A stretch of DNA of 64,000 bases from JADJYF01 sp965278995 (lineage in GTDB: Bacteria > Pseudomonadota > Gammaproteobacteria > Ga0077536), in assembly GCA_965278995.1 (NCBI GenBank), contig OZ257136.1:3596001-3660000 (forward strand). Reading direction: 5' to 3'. Position 1 is the first letter of the stretch. Each line of letters opens with the position of its first letter. A model generated the notes under the pieces. It was given only the letters and a program-made list of their open reading frames with translations, was not told where the DNA came from and did not search any database. Shown here in pieces: positions 9,263 to 18,300 of the stretch. The position numbers and the translations under genes were made by a program.

Positions 9263-9877
9263 GTGCTGCGCGTGAAGAACTCCATCCACATGTCCCGCCC
9301 GCATCCGTGGCACGGCCTCGCGGTCGGCAAGCGTCCGCCGGGGCTTGTGCATGCCTACATCGAGATCACGCCTTTCGATCTGGTGAAGTACGAAATCGAT
9401 AAGTCGACCGGCTATCTCATGGTCGACCGCCCGCAGCGCACGTCGTCTCTGCCGCCGACCCTGTATGGCTTCGTTCCGCGCACTTACTGCGGTGCGCGCG
9501 TGGCCCAGCTCATGCCGGGCTCGGAACGCGGCGATCACGACCCGCTCGACATCTGCGTACTGAGCGAACGGCCGATCAACCAGCCGGAAGTCATCCTGAA
9601 CGCGCGCGTCGTCGGCGGCCTGCCGATGCTCGACCACGGTGAAGCCGACGACAAGATTGTTGCCGTCCTCGAAAACGACGAGGTCTGGCACAACGTCGAG
9701 GACGCCTCGCAGCTGCCGCCCTCGATCCTGAACCGCCTTCGACACTATTTCATGACCTACAAGATGCTCCCCGGCGAAGAAAACGCCGTGCACATCGGTG
9801 CGGCTTACGGCCGCGAGCACGCACTCGAAGTCGTCAACGCCGCGATCGAAGATTACGTCGACGAATACGTGCGCTGA
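9263..9877 (+). CDS. ppa: Inorganic pyrophosphatase, family I
   Basis: Hydrolyses pyrophosphate to two phosphates in the cytoplasm. About 204 residues. The family-I signature D-H-D-P-L-D-I-C-V carries the metal-binding aspartates, and VPRTYCG and KIVAV segments match the family core. The start is uncertain: GTG 9263, GTG 9272 or ATG 9290 are all in frame, and the first conserved segment begins after the ATG. The stop codon falls inside the left copy of the 78-bp direct repeat. Before the insert arrived, ppa was therefore probably followed one base later by the CoA-transferase gene now at 19668. Confidence 0.92.
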   Translation: MLRVKNSIHMSRPHPWHGLAVGKRPPGLVHAYIEITPFDLVKYEIDKSTGYLMVDRPQRTSSLPPTLYGFVPRTYCGARVAQLMPGSERGDHDPLDICVLSERPINQPEVILNARVVGGLPMLDHGEADDKIVAVLENDEVWHNVEDASQLPPSILNRLRHYFMTYKMLPGEENAVHIGAAYGREHALEVVNAAIEDYVDEYVR

Positions 9878-9948
9878 AATGATACTCGACGGTATACGCG
9901 TACTCGATTTCACCCAGTATCTGGCAGGCCCCACCGCTACTCGTCTGA
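9871..9948 (+). repeat. Left copy of 78-bp perfect direct repeat
   Basis: These 78 bases are identical to 19660-19737. They contain the ppa stop codon and the first 23 codons of the CaiB/BaiF CoA-transferase. The bases on either side differ between the two copies (T versus G before; A versus T after). The copy is perfect despite a spacing of 9,789 bp, so the duplication is recent or the repeat is maintained. Confidence 0.95.
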
Positions 9949-10082
9949 AGGCTGCGATGACACGCCGCGATGATCCTCGGGCTTATCTCAAACGCCAGCG
10001 ATCCTGGCAGCAGAAAGTCACCTTAGATGGCGAAGCGCTGTTCCGAAGCCCGCTAACACAGCCATATCGGCGGAAACAATAA
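9879..10082 (+). pseudogene. Remnant of CaiB/BaiF CoA-transferase 5' end fused to unrelated sequence
   Basis: The first 23 codons (MILDGIRVLDFTQYLAGPTA and three more) are those of the intact gene at 19668. After base 9948 the similarity stops abruptly and the frame runs into 44 unrelated residues before a stop at 10082. The product would lack everything beyond the first strand and helix of the CoA-transferase fold, so it is a non-functional remnant at the left edge of the insert. From 10083 to 10258 no gene is seen; there is only a short inverted repeat (CGACGG/CCGTCG) near 10178. Confidence 0.8.
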
Positions 10083-10258
10083 AAGTCTGTCACAACGAAC
10101 CCCGCCAGTGTGGAAGCGGGAAGAAACATGGGTAATGCTGTCTGGCAGGCTTGTCAGTTCGATGAATTCACAGTTTCGACGGCACCGTCGAATTTGTTCA
10201 AGCTCGAAACATTCTCACCAAGTACTGCCAGAATAGACATCGGAACTTGTGTCCGCGT

Positions 10259-10660
10259 TTAGCCCCCTATGGGGCCGCTGCCATCGTCCCATCGGTCGAC
10301 AAGCGCGAAGACGACGTAGGCGTCACGGTGATCTTTATTCTGGATGTCGGCTGCGAGCCGCTCACCCCAGCTACGGCAGTACTCGGCCTCATCCGCGTTC
10401 AAGGGGTCGAAGGTCTCCGACTTGAGATAGGCGTTGAGCTGACGGTCCCGCATGAGATCATTTTCGATAATCTTCCCAGCCGCTTTACTCCTGGCAAGAC
10501 CGTGCAGATAGCTACGAAACTGCACCGACTGCCGAGCGGCGACAAAGTCAGCCGCCAGATAGCATTTGTCCTTACTGATAGAGCTCGATTCGAGCTTCTC
10601 ACGCTTCGAACCCACCTTAGCGCCCTTGCTTTTTTTGGCTGCTGGCCGACTACCGCGCAT
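10259..10660 (-). CDS. Small protein of unknown function, paralogue of the 12870-13220 gene
   Basis: 133 residues. ATG at 10660 is chosen because AAGGAGG lies 7 nt upstream; the GTG at 10666 directly abuts that site. The first 30 residues are Lys/Ser-rich and basic. The rest looks helical and ends with a core EAEYCRSWGERLAADIQNK and an acidic D-x-x-x-V-V segment. The second small protein in this insert has a matching core with E-A-x-Y-C-x-x-W-G-E, so the two are divergent paralogues. No signal peptide or known domain is recognised. It is the last gene of the minus-strand set and follows the subtilase gene after about 320 bp containing a MITE-like element. Confidence 0.6.
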   Translation of the reverse strand: MRGSRPAAKKSKGAKVGSKREKLESSSISKDKCYLAADFVAARQSVQFRSYLHGLARSKAAGKIIENDLMRDRQLNAYLKSETFDPLNADEAEYCRSWGERLAADIQNKDHRDAYVVFALVDRWDDGSGPIGG

Positions 10661-10730
10661 GTTCACCCTCCTTGAGACGACTGCTGGTGCTTATGAGTAT
10701 AGCGGAGCCTCAGAAGCATGCGAGCGAGAT

Positions 10731-10876
10731 TAGCAGGCTGGTGAAAAACTACTGCGCTCGGCATGACCGCGTTGCACGAGCGCGCAAAATCCACTTTGAC
10801 TGCGTGTAAACTCCGGTTTTGCGCGCTCGTGCGCCTTGTCCTGCCGTCGCTCGATACGTTTTTCACCAGCCTGTTA
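10731..10876. mobile_element. 146-bp MITE-like palindromic element
   Basis: The outer arms 10731-10749 and 10858-10876 are inverted copies with one mismatch (core AGGCTGGTGAAAAAC). Both ends carry TA, consistent with a TA target duplication. An inner pair, 10774-10789 and 10817-10832 (GCACGAGCGCGCAAAA), is a perfect 16-bp inverted repeat. No protein is encoded. It lies between the subtilase stop and the small gene's ribosome-binding site and may form a long stem in RNA. Confidence 0.7.
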
Positions 10877-10980
10877 GAAGGCGGGCAGCAAGAACGTCAA
10901 TCTGCCTGCGGTAATCTTCCCCCGCAGGTCAAACCTTCGCATCGAACCCGATCCAGAATTCCGCCCCGAGTACGCGTACG

Positions 10981-12732
10981 TTACCGCGTAGCTGGGCGCA
11001 GGCGGTCGGCGTCTCCAGTGCCGATTGGGAGCGGTATCGTTGGTGTCGGCACGGCGCTGGTCGGCGCCGCTGCCGGGTCACCTGCCTGGTCTTCACAGGC
11101 TTTGCAGTCGGCGCTATCTGCCGCCCCGCTGCACGCGCAGATAGCTCGGCACACGTTCAGTCGACCACCCCACTGGGTCACGTTACTCAGCCCTGCCCGT
11201 GCATCGACTGACTGCCGCAGCTGCGACTTGATCTGGTCCGGGTCAGTGAGATGGCAGTGGTCAATCACCATCAGTGCCGCGCCGCTGACCATTGCAGCCG
11301 CATAAGATGTGCCGTTGGACGGCCTGGAATGTCCAGGGTTCAGATGCTCAAGATAGGGAGAAAAAATGCCTTCTCCGGGTGCCGCGAGGTCGACGTGGCT
11401 TTTTCCGTAGTTGCTGCTGCGCCAGCGGTTGTCGCGGCTGTCGGTGGCGGCAGCGGTGATGACATTGGCCTGCGCCAAACTCGCCGGGTAGAAAGCAGTC
11501 TCGGGCTGGTCGATGTCCTCTCGGCTGTTTCCCGCCCCAGTGACGACCAGTATTCCTTTGCGGCCTGCGTCTTCGACCGCGCGCATCAGGCTCACAGGAG
11601 GACAGTCGGTTCCCCCCCAGCACTTCATCCCCCACGATGCATTAATGACGGCGACCTCTTGGGCAATGGCGTAATCCATAGCGTTGACAACACTGGCCAG
11701 GTCCGCTGATCCGACGCCGTACTGGGTCGCCCGCAGATTCATGATTTGAGCCTTGGAGCAGATCCCGGCGCCGCCCTCGGTATTGCCCCTGATCGCGGCG
11801 ATAATTTCCGCGACTTCGGTAGCGTGACTTTCGCCATAATTAATCGCGTTATTGTCGTTGTCGATAAAATCCCAGCCGGCGATGTCGTCCTTGTAGCCAT
11901 TGCAGTCATCATCGACATCGGGTTTCGCGTGGGCAGCGGTTTCCATTGGATTCCGCCAGATGTTGTTGGCGAGATCGGCGTAAGTTGCGTCGATGCCGGT
12001 GTCGATAACGGCGATCACAGGCAGGGACGAACAATCGGTCAGCGACCACGCCTCGACACCATCGATGTCGGCGTCCACCAGACCGCCATTCTTGCCGGAG
12101 TTCTCCAAGTGCCATTGTTCCGCGAGTAGGGGATCAGGCTGTGCCGCAGTTGCCTCGATCAGATAGTCGTTGTCGACGGCCGCCACCTCCGGTAGCTGGC
12201 GCAACGCGGCGACCGCCGGGTTTCGTCTGGCCGTCTTGGTGTCTGCTGCGATGTACACCTGGTAGACGCTTCGCCGCCTGACCCATCCACCGAGTCTGAC
12301 ATCGAATGGCGCCAACATGCCGTGGAGCTGTTCTTCATTCGCCGGTACTTTCAGCGTCACCAGGTAGACACCCGCAACCGAGACCTGACGAGCGATGAAA
12401 CGCTGTCCATCGTTCTCATGGTGGCGATTAGGATGATTGCCGAACAGGTCTTCGACGCGCAGCACGCGCACTGCTGAGGCGTGGGTCGCGGCGGTCCGCA
12501 GCAGGCGCGTTCGCGCCCAGGTGCCATCACCGTTCGCGACGATGAGTTCGTCCAGGATCGCCGACCTGCCGACGAGTGCATCGATCCCTTGTGATGCCAC
12601 CGGAGATGCAGCATCGGCGCTCGCGCTGACGGGCTGCTGGTCGCCGGATGCATGGCCCGTGGCCACGGCATATTGCGCCGGGCCCCACAGCGCCCAACAG
12701 GCAAACAGTTGTCCGGCCAGCGCACGCGTCAC
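10981..12732 (-). CDS. Secreted subtilisin-like serine protease (S8) with N-terminal propeptide
   Basis: The catalytic Asp is in VIDTGID, the His in ESHATEVAEI, the oxyanion Asn in GAGNS and the nucleophile in NGTSYAAAMVSG. The His motif departs from the usual HGTHVAG. Before the catalytic domain, about 85 residues (VYLVTLKVPANE to AAVDNDYLIEA) resemble an I9 inhibitor propeptide. The tail is Cys-rich (CRAICACSG; CKACED) and then Pro/Thr-rich. GTG 12732 is preferred: GGAG lies 5 nt upstream and the product begins directly with a signal peptide (TRALAGQLFACWALWG). An ATG at 12873 that overlaps the upstream stop as ATGA is the alternative and would add 47 residues. The target is unknown; co-transcribed small proteins are candidate substrates. 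Confidence 0.85.
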   Translation of the reverse strand: MTRALAGQLFACWALWGPAQYAVATGHASGDQQPVSASADAASPVASQGIDALVGRSAILDELIVANGDGTWARTRLLRTAATHASAVRVLRVEDLFGNHPNRHHENDGQRFIARQVSVAGVYLVTLKVPANEEQLHGMLAPFDVRLGGWVRRRSVYQVYIAADTKTARRNPAVAALRQLPEVAAVDNDYLIEATAAQPDPLLAEQWHLENSGKNGGLVDADIDGVEAWSLTDCSSLPVIAVIDTGIDATYADLANNIWRNPMETAAHAKPDVDDDCNGYKDDIAGWDFIDNDNNAINYGESHATEVAEIIAAIRGNTEGGAGICSKAQIMNLRATQYGVGSADLASVVNAMDYAIAQEVAVINASWGMKCWGGTDCPPVSLMRAVEDAGRKGILVVTGAGNSREDIDQPETAFYPASLAQANVITAAATDSRDNRWRSSNYGKSHVDLAAPGEGIFSPYLEHLNPGHSRPSNGTSYAAAMVSGAALMVIDHCHLTDPDQIKSQLRQSVDARAGLSNVTQWGGRLNVCRAICACSGAADSADCKACEDQAGDPAAAPTSAVPTPTIPLPIGTGDADRLRPATR

Positions 12733-12869
12733 GCGAACTCCTGCAGGCAGGGACCTACCCGCGAGAGATGCGCGGCGCGGATCCTCCACCGTCCTGTCCC
12801 GCCACCGCCACCGGCTGCAGGTGCAGGCGCCGCCCCGACACACTGCGACATCTCGCCCAATCCTCGCGG

Positions 12870-13220
12870 TCATCCCCCACTGATTCTCGGGCGACCTCGA
12901 TAACCGTATGCTCTCTGGCGCAGCATCCTGACGAGCGCTTGGTCCTTCTCCCGGGGATTCTGAATCGGAGACAGCTCCAGTGCGGCCATTTCCCCCCAAC
13001 CTGCACAGTAGACCGCTTCCTCGTCGAGGAGATCAGGAAATCGATGCCCCAGTTCACGCTTGTCTCGCTCGCCCTGTAAATCCCTCGCCAAGTTCGCCCG
13101 ACCCGGACCGTCCCGCGTGGTGTCCGCTACGGAAAAAAAGTGATAGCGACGCGTGCGTGACGCGAGCATATATTCGGCCGCCGCCGCCAGACGAGCATCG
13201 TCCAGATCCCGAATAGCCAT
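12870..13220 (-). CDS. Small protein of unknown function, paralogue of the 10259-10660 gene
   Basis: 116 residues from ATG 13220, chosen because GGAGGAAG lies just upstream; longer in-frame starts up to 13301 lack such a site. The core EEAVYCAGWGEMAALE matches EAEYCRSWGERLAAD of the other small protein, and the preceding helices (LAAAAEYMLASR versus LAADFVAAR) align too. No signal peptide or known domain is seen. Its stop overlaps an ATG in the subtilase frame (ATGA), so translation of the two may be coupled. The conserved Tyr-Cys and Trp-Gly-Glu are the obvious functional residues to test. 13221-13352 upstream holds no gene. Confidence 0.65.
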   Translation of the reverse strand: MAIRDLDDARLAAAAEYMLASRTRRYHFFSVADTTRDGPGRANLARDLQGERDKRELGHRFPDLLDEEAVYCAGWGEMAALELSPIQNPREKDQALVRMLRQRAYGYRGRPRISGG

Positions 13221-13352
13221 GATTTCTTCCTCCGAACGACACCTGGCAGACAACGATGATTTCATGCTGTGATTCGCGGACTGCTGCTCGTCCACACGCA
13301 CCCGACACGCGGGCAGTGCAGACCCACCTCTACACAGTCCGGCGCAATCCGA

Positions 13353-15239
13353 CTACGGTCGAATCGCGTAGAACCGCACCACGGAAAACCAACCCGCCAT
13401 CCACGCTTCGTATAGCGTAGTGCATTGCTCAAGCCAGAGTCGATGATTGGGCTGCGCGACACCTGGCTGCGCCATTTCGAGCCATAGATCCTGTCGCGCG
13501 TTGGCCAGCATATGGGCGTTGCGCTGGACGTCGGCACCAAAGTCTTCGACCCGCGCCGAGTGAAAGCCGCCTTGCTCGAGGAGCTGGCGCCATTCGTCGA
13601 TGCTTGCGAGCGACGACAGGCGCCAGGCGCTTTCGAGCGCCTGCAATGCGGTTTCGGCCGCCTCGTCGCTGGCGGGCGCGGTACGCACCCAATCACTGCC
13701 GACCAGGCAGCCACCGGGTCGAAGCACGCGATGACACTCCTCGACGAAGCGCGCCCGATTCGCGAAGTGACAGGCCGCTTCGATGGTGAGTACGATATCA
13801 ACAGAGCCGTCTTCGATCGGCAGCAATTCGGCACAGTCAGCGACGGCGAAGTGCACCCTGTCGCCGAGCTCCGCAGCAGCCGTCCGCTCACGAGCGATCT
13901 CGACCTGCCGCGGACTCAACGTCAGCCCGAGCACTCGAACACCTTCGTCACGTGCGAGATCGAGTGCGGCGCCCCCGACGCCGCACCCGGCATCGACAAT
14001 AAAGTCCCCGGCACGCATGCCGGCGGGGGCGACGATGGCGCGCGTCATGGCCTTGAGCGCATCACGCAGCGTGATTCGCCGAGGCGAGTCGAACAGTCCA
14101 AAGTGGATATCTTCGACATCCCACAACCGCATATAAAATTTGTCGGTATTCGTGTCGTAGTAGTCGGCAACCCGCGCCGCCTGCTGCACGTCCGTCCTAC
14201 TCACCGGTGCTGGCTCGCGCGACTGGAGTGTCGAGGGTGCGCGAACTGAGGCCCCCAACGTGTTAGCGTCCGAAAGATCGAGCGTGCCATCCCGCAACAC
14301 AGAGCAGCAGCGCAGCAACTGCCGCACCGGGTGATCGCCGGTCAGCGAGCTGAGCGCAGTCGGCAGCGCGACCGCCGCGCGATAGCGCAAACGCTCGACT
14401 TCGCGGAGCGCTCCCTGGGCTGCGCCACACGCATGCATACGCGCGAACACGGCAGGCAGTCGCGCTGCTGCGCCGCTTGCCACGGCGTCGAGATCCGTAC
14501 GAAATGCATTCAGCTCTGTCCCGGTGAGCCGTTCGAACGTGTACAACACGGGGAGCGTGCGCTTGCCGTCGAGCAGATCGTTATGGGCTTTGGTAGTGAA
14601 GGTGCCGTACACATCGGAGAACATCTGCGCCATGCACCCGATCTGCATGCCGAATGATGACCACGCGTCGCATGCATCTGTCGGCGCGCCCGCCAGCAGC
14701 AATGGAGCGGCGGCAAAGAACGCCGCCTCGGCGCCAGTTTTCATAGCAATGAGATCAAGATAATCGCAAATAGTGTAGACGGCCGCCGCGCTTTCGAGGT
14801 CGGCGAATTGTCCTAGACTCATCGTCAATAGCACTCCCGCCAAGCGGCGGTGGAATTCCGCATCGGCGTCGTCGCCCGCTGCCAGATGCGGCAGCGTGGC
14901 GAGGAGATTGGTGTAGACGAGAGCCATCTGCGCTGGCTGCGCGCTCCACTCGTCGGCTATGAGATCGCCATCCGCCGCGTCATCCATGAGGTCGGCTCCG
15001 GCCCACAGCAGCGTGGCGACGGTGGCGCCTCGCACTCCGTAGGCTTCATCCAGTCCAGCAGCAATAGCAACGGCAACGGGCAGGTCTATCGGCAGGAACA
15101 GCTCGCTCGTCAAGGCGACGCATTCGACTCTTTGCAATGCGTGCTGATAGAGCGGCGCTTGGCGGGCCGGGAGACCGCAAGCGTCGAGCAGAGCGCGAAG
15201 ACTCGCAAAGACCCGGGAGGCGTATCCATCGCACAACAT
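13353..15239 (-). CDS. Fusion of a trans-prenyl diphosphate synthase-like domain and a SAM methyltransferase
   Basis: About 628 residues. The N-terminal half (about 1-330) is an all-helical isoprenyl diphosphate synthase-like domain with a first Asp-rich motif D86-D-A-A-D90 and a later segment DVYGTF...DLLDGKRTLP, where the family has its second metal motif and GKxTLP. The C-terminal half begins YYDTNTDKFYMRLWD and carries the SAM motif DAGCGVGG near residue 416, then VLRPGG. This opening resembles C- and N-methyltransferases acting on small molecules, including geranyl-diphosphate C-methyltransferase. A reasonable inference is that it makes a methylated prenyl diphosphate. ATG 15239 has GAGGGA at 9 nt; TTG 15245 is the alternative. 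It follows the cyclase gene by 71 bp. Confidence 0.8.
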   Translation of the reverse strand: MLCDGYASRVFASLRALLDACGLPARQAPLYQHALQRVECVALTSELFLPIDLPVAVAIAAGLDEAYGVRGATVATLLWAGADLMDDAADGDLIADEWSAQPAQMALVYTNLLATLPHLAAGDDADAEFHRRLAGVLLTMSLGQFADLESAAAVYTICDYLDLIAMKTGAEAAFFAAAPLLLAGAPTDACDAWSSFGMQIGCMAQMFSDVYGTFTTKAHNDLLDGKRTLPVLYTFERLTGTELNAFRTDLDAVASGAAARLPAVFARMHACGAAQGALREVERLRYRAAVALPTALSSLTGDHPVRQLLRCCSVLRDGTLDLSDANTLGASVRAPSTLQSREPAPVSRTDVQQAARVADYYDTNTDKFYMRLWDVEDIHFGLFDSPRRITLRDALKAMTRAIVAPAGMRAGDFIVDAGCGVGGAALDLARDEGVRVLGLTLSPRQVEIARERTAAAELGDRVHFAVADCAELLPIEDGSVDIVLTIEAACHFANRARFVEECHRVLRPGGCLVGSDWVRTAPASDEAAETALQALESAWRLSSLASIDEWRQLLEQGGFHSARVEDFGADVQRNAHMLANARQDLWLEMAQPGVAQPNHRLWLEQCTTLYEAWMAGWFSVVRFYAIRP

Positions 15240-15310
15240 GTTCAATCATCCCTCATGTCGATGTTCTCGTTGCGCGCTCTGAGCCTGACATGGAAGCCTG
15301 GCGATTTGGA

Positions 15311-18300
15311 TTAGTCGGCTAGCGACGCGCCATGCGTTTCCAGAACTCGCAATGCCAACATGCGATCGCGCGGTATGGAGAGACGGTCAGCCTCACGCAC
15401 CGCCTGCCGCAGTGCGGCTTCGGCGGCCGACTGCTCTCCCGTGGCGAATAACAACCGGCCGCGCAACAGCCAGGCACGCGAGTGCCCGACCGGAAAGACG
15501 CGCGCGTAGCGCGCGAGATCGGCGCAAGCGCCAAGCGCGCCGCGCCGGGTCCCACCGTCCACCCGCCCACGGCCCTCCACGCACGCTCGCTCAAAGCGGG
15601 AAACATGAACCTCGGCAACCCCGGCAAAACCTTCCAGCATGATGAAGCTCGTCAGGTCCACCTTCTTGATCGAACGAGCCGCGGTTTCCGCGACCCGAAG
15701 TGCGCGGGTCTCGTGGCCTTGGGCAAACAGAGCGGCTGCGAGAAGCCCGCCGGCACGGATCTCCTCGGTCCTATCGGATTCCTCGACCAGAATGTCCAGT
15801 GCCCGCTGGCTGGATTTGATAACCGCCTCGTAGGCGTGCCGGGCCATGTCGCATTCGGATTCGATAAGCAACGCCCATGCTTCCCACAGAAGATTGCCAT
15901 GCGCACGAGCGGTGTCCAGTGCGAACCGAGCGAGTTCCCAGGCTTGCCCGAGTTCGCCTTGCAGGCGCAGCGCCCACGCCCGCGTGAGATTGCCCATCAC
16001 CGCCAGCCGCGGGTCGGCGGTGCGCTTCGCAATGTCGATCGCACACGCTGTTTCTTCCAGCAACTGAATCCAGCGGCCCTCGCCTGCCGCCCGCAGCGAG
16101 GCAATCCACTCGACCCAGCCGACCACGGCGTTGTCGCCGAGCTCCTGCGCTGCTCGCCGCGCAGCATCCTCGTACAAATTGCCGAAGCGACGAAAGGGCG
16201 TGACGCTGACAGTCAGGCTCATCGCCGCAAATGCACGAGCACGCACAGATGCGAGCGGTGCACGTTCGGCTCGATTCAACATCGCGAGCGCAGCGTGTAC
16301 GCCACGTAAGGTGTCGCCCGAAGCATAGAAGACGTAGCCGAGCTGCTCGTATATCTCGGCGCATCGCTGCGCCGTAGAAGCGCCTGAACTGTCGCGAATG
16401 AAGCTCACTGTGCGGCGCTGACGATACTGGCGCAGGAGTTCGAGTAGCGTCAGCGCTACCGCAGTAGCGCGCCGGCTAGGCACCGTTTCGCCCATCAGGC
16501 GCAACGCCGTATCCAGGTGAACGCGCGCCTGTGCGTGGCGGCCCATGGCCACCAACACTTCACCGAGTTGGTGACTCCAGCGCGCGAGACGTTCCTCTCC
16601 GTCATGGTGTGGAACGTCAGCGAGGGTCTTGACGCCAAACTCGAAGAACTCACGTGCGGCGCGATAGTCGCCTTCTCGTGTCGCCGCATTGCCGCCCGAC
16701 TCGACATAGCGCAGCGCCCGCCAACTCTCGCCCGCCGCGCGCCAATGGCTGAAAATCGATTGGAGCGAACGGCTTGCAACCGGATCCGCTTCCATGGCCA
16801 ACCCAATGGCCGCATGGAGTTCACGCTGCTGCTCGTGGAGCAAGGTGGTGTAAGCAACGTCGCGCACAGTGGCGTGACGAAACGCGTAGATCAAGCTCGC
16901 CTCGCCCTCACCTGGCTGGCAGTCGAAGAGTTCCGCGTCTACCAATGCGGCAACCGCCGCGTCAAGATTGCTGCCGGCGACGTGGGTCTGCATCGAACGG
17001 AGCATCGACGACTCGAAGCGCGCACCGATCACGCTCGCGCACTTCAGCAGCCACTGTTGCGCGGCAGGCAGGCGGTCGATGCGGGCCTGCAGTACCTTCT
17101 CCACGGACTCTGGGGCAATGGCCCCGATGTCGTTCACATGGCTGGCAAGGCGCGCCGTTCCACCATCGACGAAAATCAGCGCCCGCTCGGCGAGCGAACG
17201 GATGACCTCACAGCAGAAAAGCGGATTGCCCTCGGCGTGGCGGTACACGGCGGCAACCAATTGTGGCGTCGCCTGAGCGGCGCGCATGCGTTCGGCAATC
17301 AATACACCGGTGTCGACCGAACCGAGTGGCCCAAGTCGGATCAAGGTGGTACGTTCTCCGTTGACCAGCGCAGCCGCAGTCGGGATCTCGCTAGGCAAGC
17401 TCCGCAATGTCAAAACGAAGTGCATCGGCAGCAGGTTGATTCCGCTCAGGACGTCGAGCAGAATCCATGACGCCGCGTCCATCCAATGGGCATCTTCGAG
17501 GAACAGCACAGTCGGTCGACCACGCTTGAAACTCGACTCCGCAGCCAGCTGGAACAGGCGCGAAAGTAAAGTGAGGCGATTGTCCGCGCGATTGGAACCG
17601 GTCATCGCCGTCGTGGTCGGGTTCTCTTCGATGCCGAGCGCGCAGACATCCTCAAGCAATGGCGCGAGTTCGGCACTACCTGTCGCCTCGATCACCGCGT
17701 CCACGATACGACGTCGGCGCAAGCTCAGAGGCAGATCGCCCAAATCGAACATTTGCTCGACGGCGGGGAGGAAACCACGCAGTGCAAGTCCGGGCCCTGA
17801 TTCCTCGTTCTGGCAAACCAGCACACGAAAACTCTCGGCCTGTGCACGATGAGCCAGATTACTGGCAATCTGCGTCTTCCCGATCCCAGCATCGCCCATA
17901 AGTGTAAGCACGCGCGCGGAAGCAGTACTCCCCACCGCACGGAGCCACGATTCCACCGTTGCAATCTCACTGACACGGCCGCATGTCCGCTCCGCCGCAG
18001 CGCCACGGCGAAAACGCTCCGGAACGGTTATCGCTGTGGTGTAGCGGACCTGTGGCCGCTGCGCGACCAGCCTCCCCTTCCGGTCACGAAGCGTCAACGG
18101 CTGCGCAAACGCAAATCTTCGCGCGAGAGAGCGTGTCGCGTCGTCGCAAAGCACCCCTCCGCCCATCGCCATCATGCGCGCGGCAAGATTCACCGCAGTT
18201 CCAATGAGACGAAACTCCAAGCGCCGTTCGTCGCCGAGCAAGCCGCAGAAAATCCGGCCCGTTGTGATCCCGGCCGCGCTGGGGAAGCCGAGGGCAGTGA

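Noticed and set aside
9170..9934. Minus-strand open frame opposite ppa
   Set aside because: It is complementary to the well-conserved pyrophosphatase and runs into the duplicated segment; no independent motif or ribosome-binding site.
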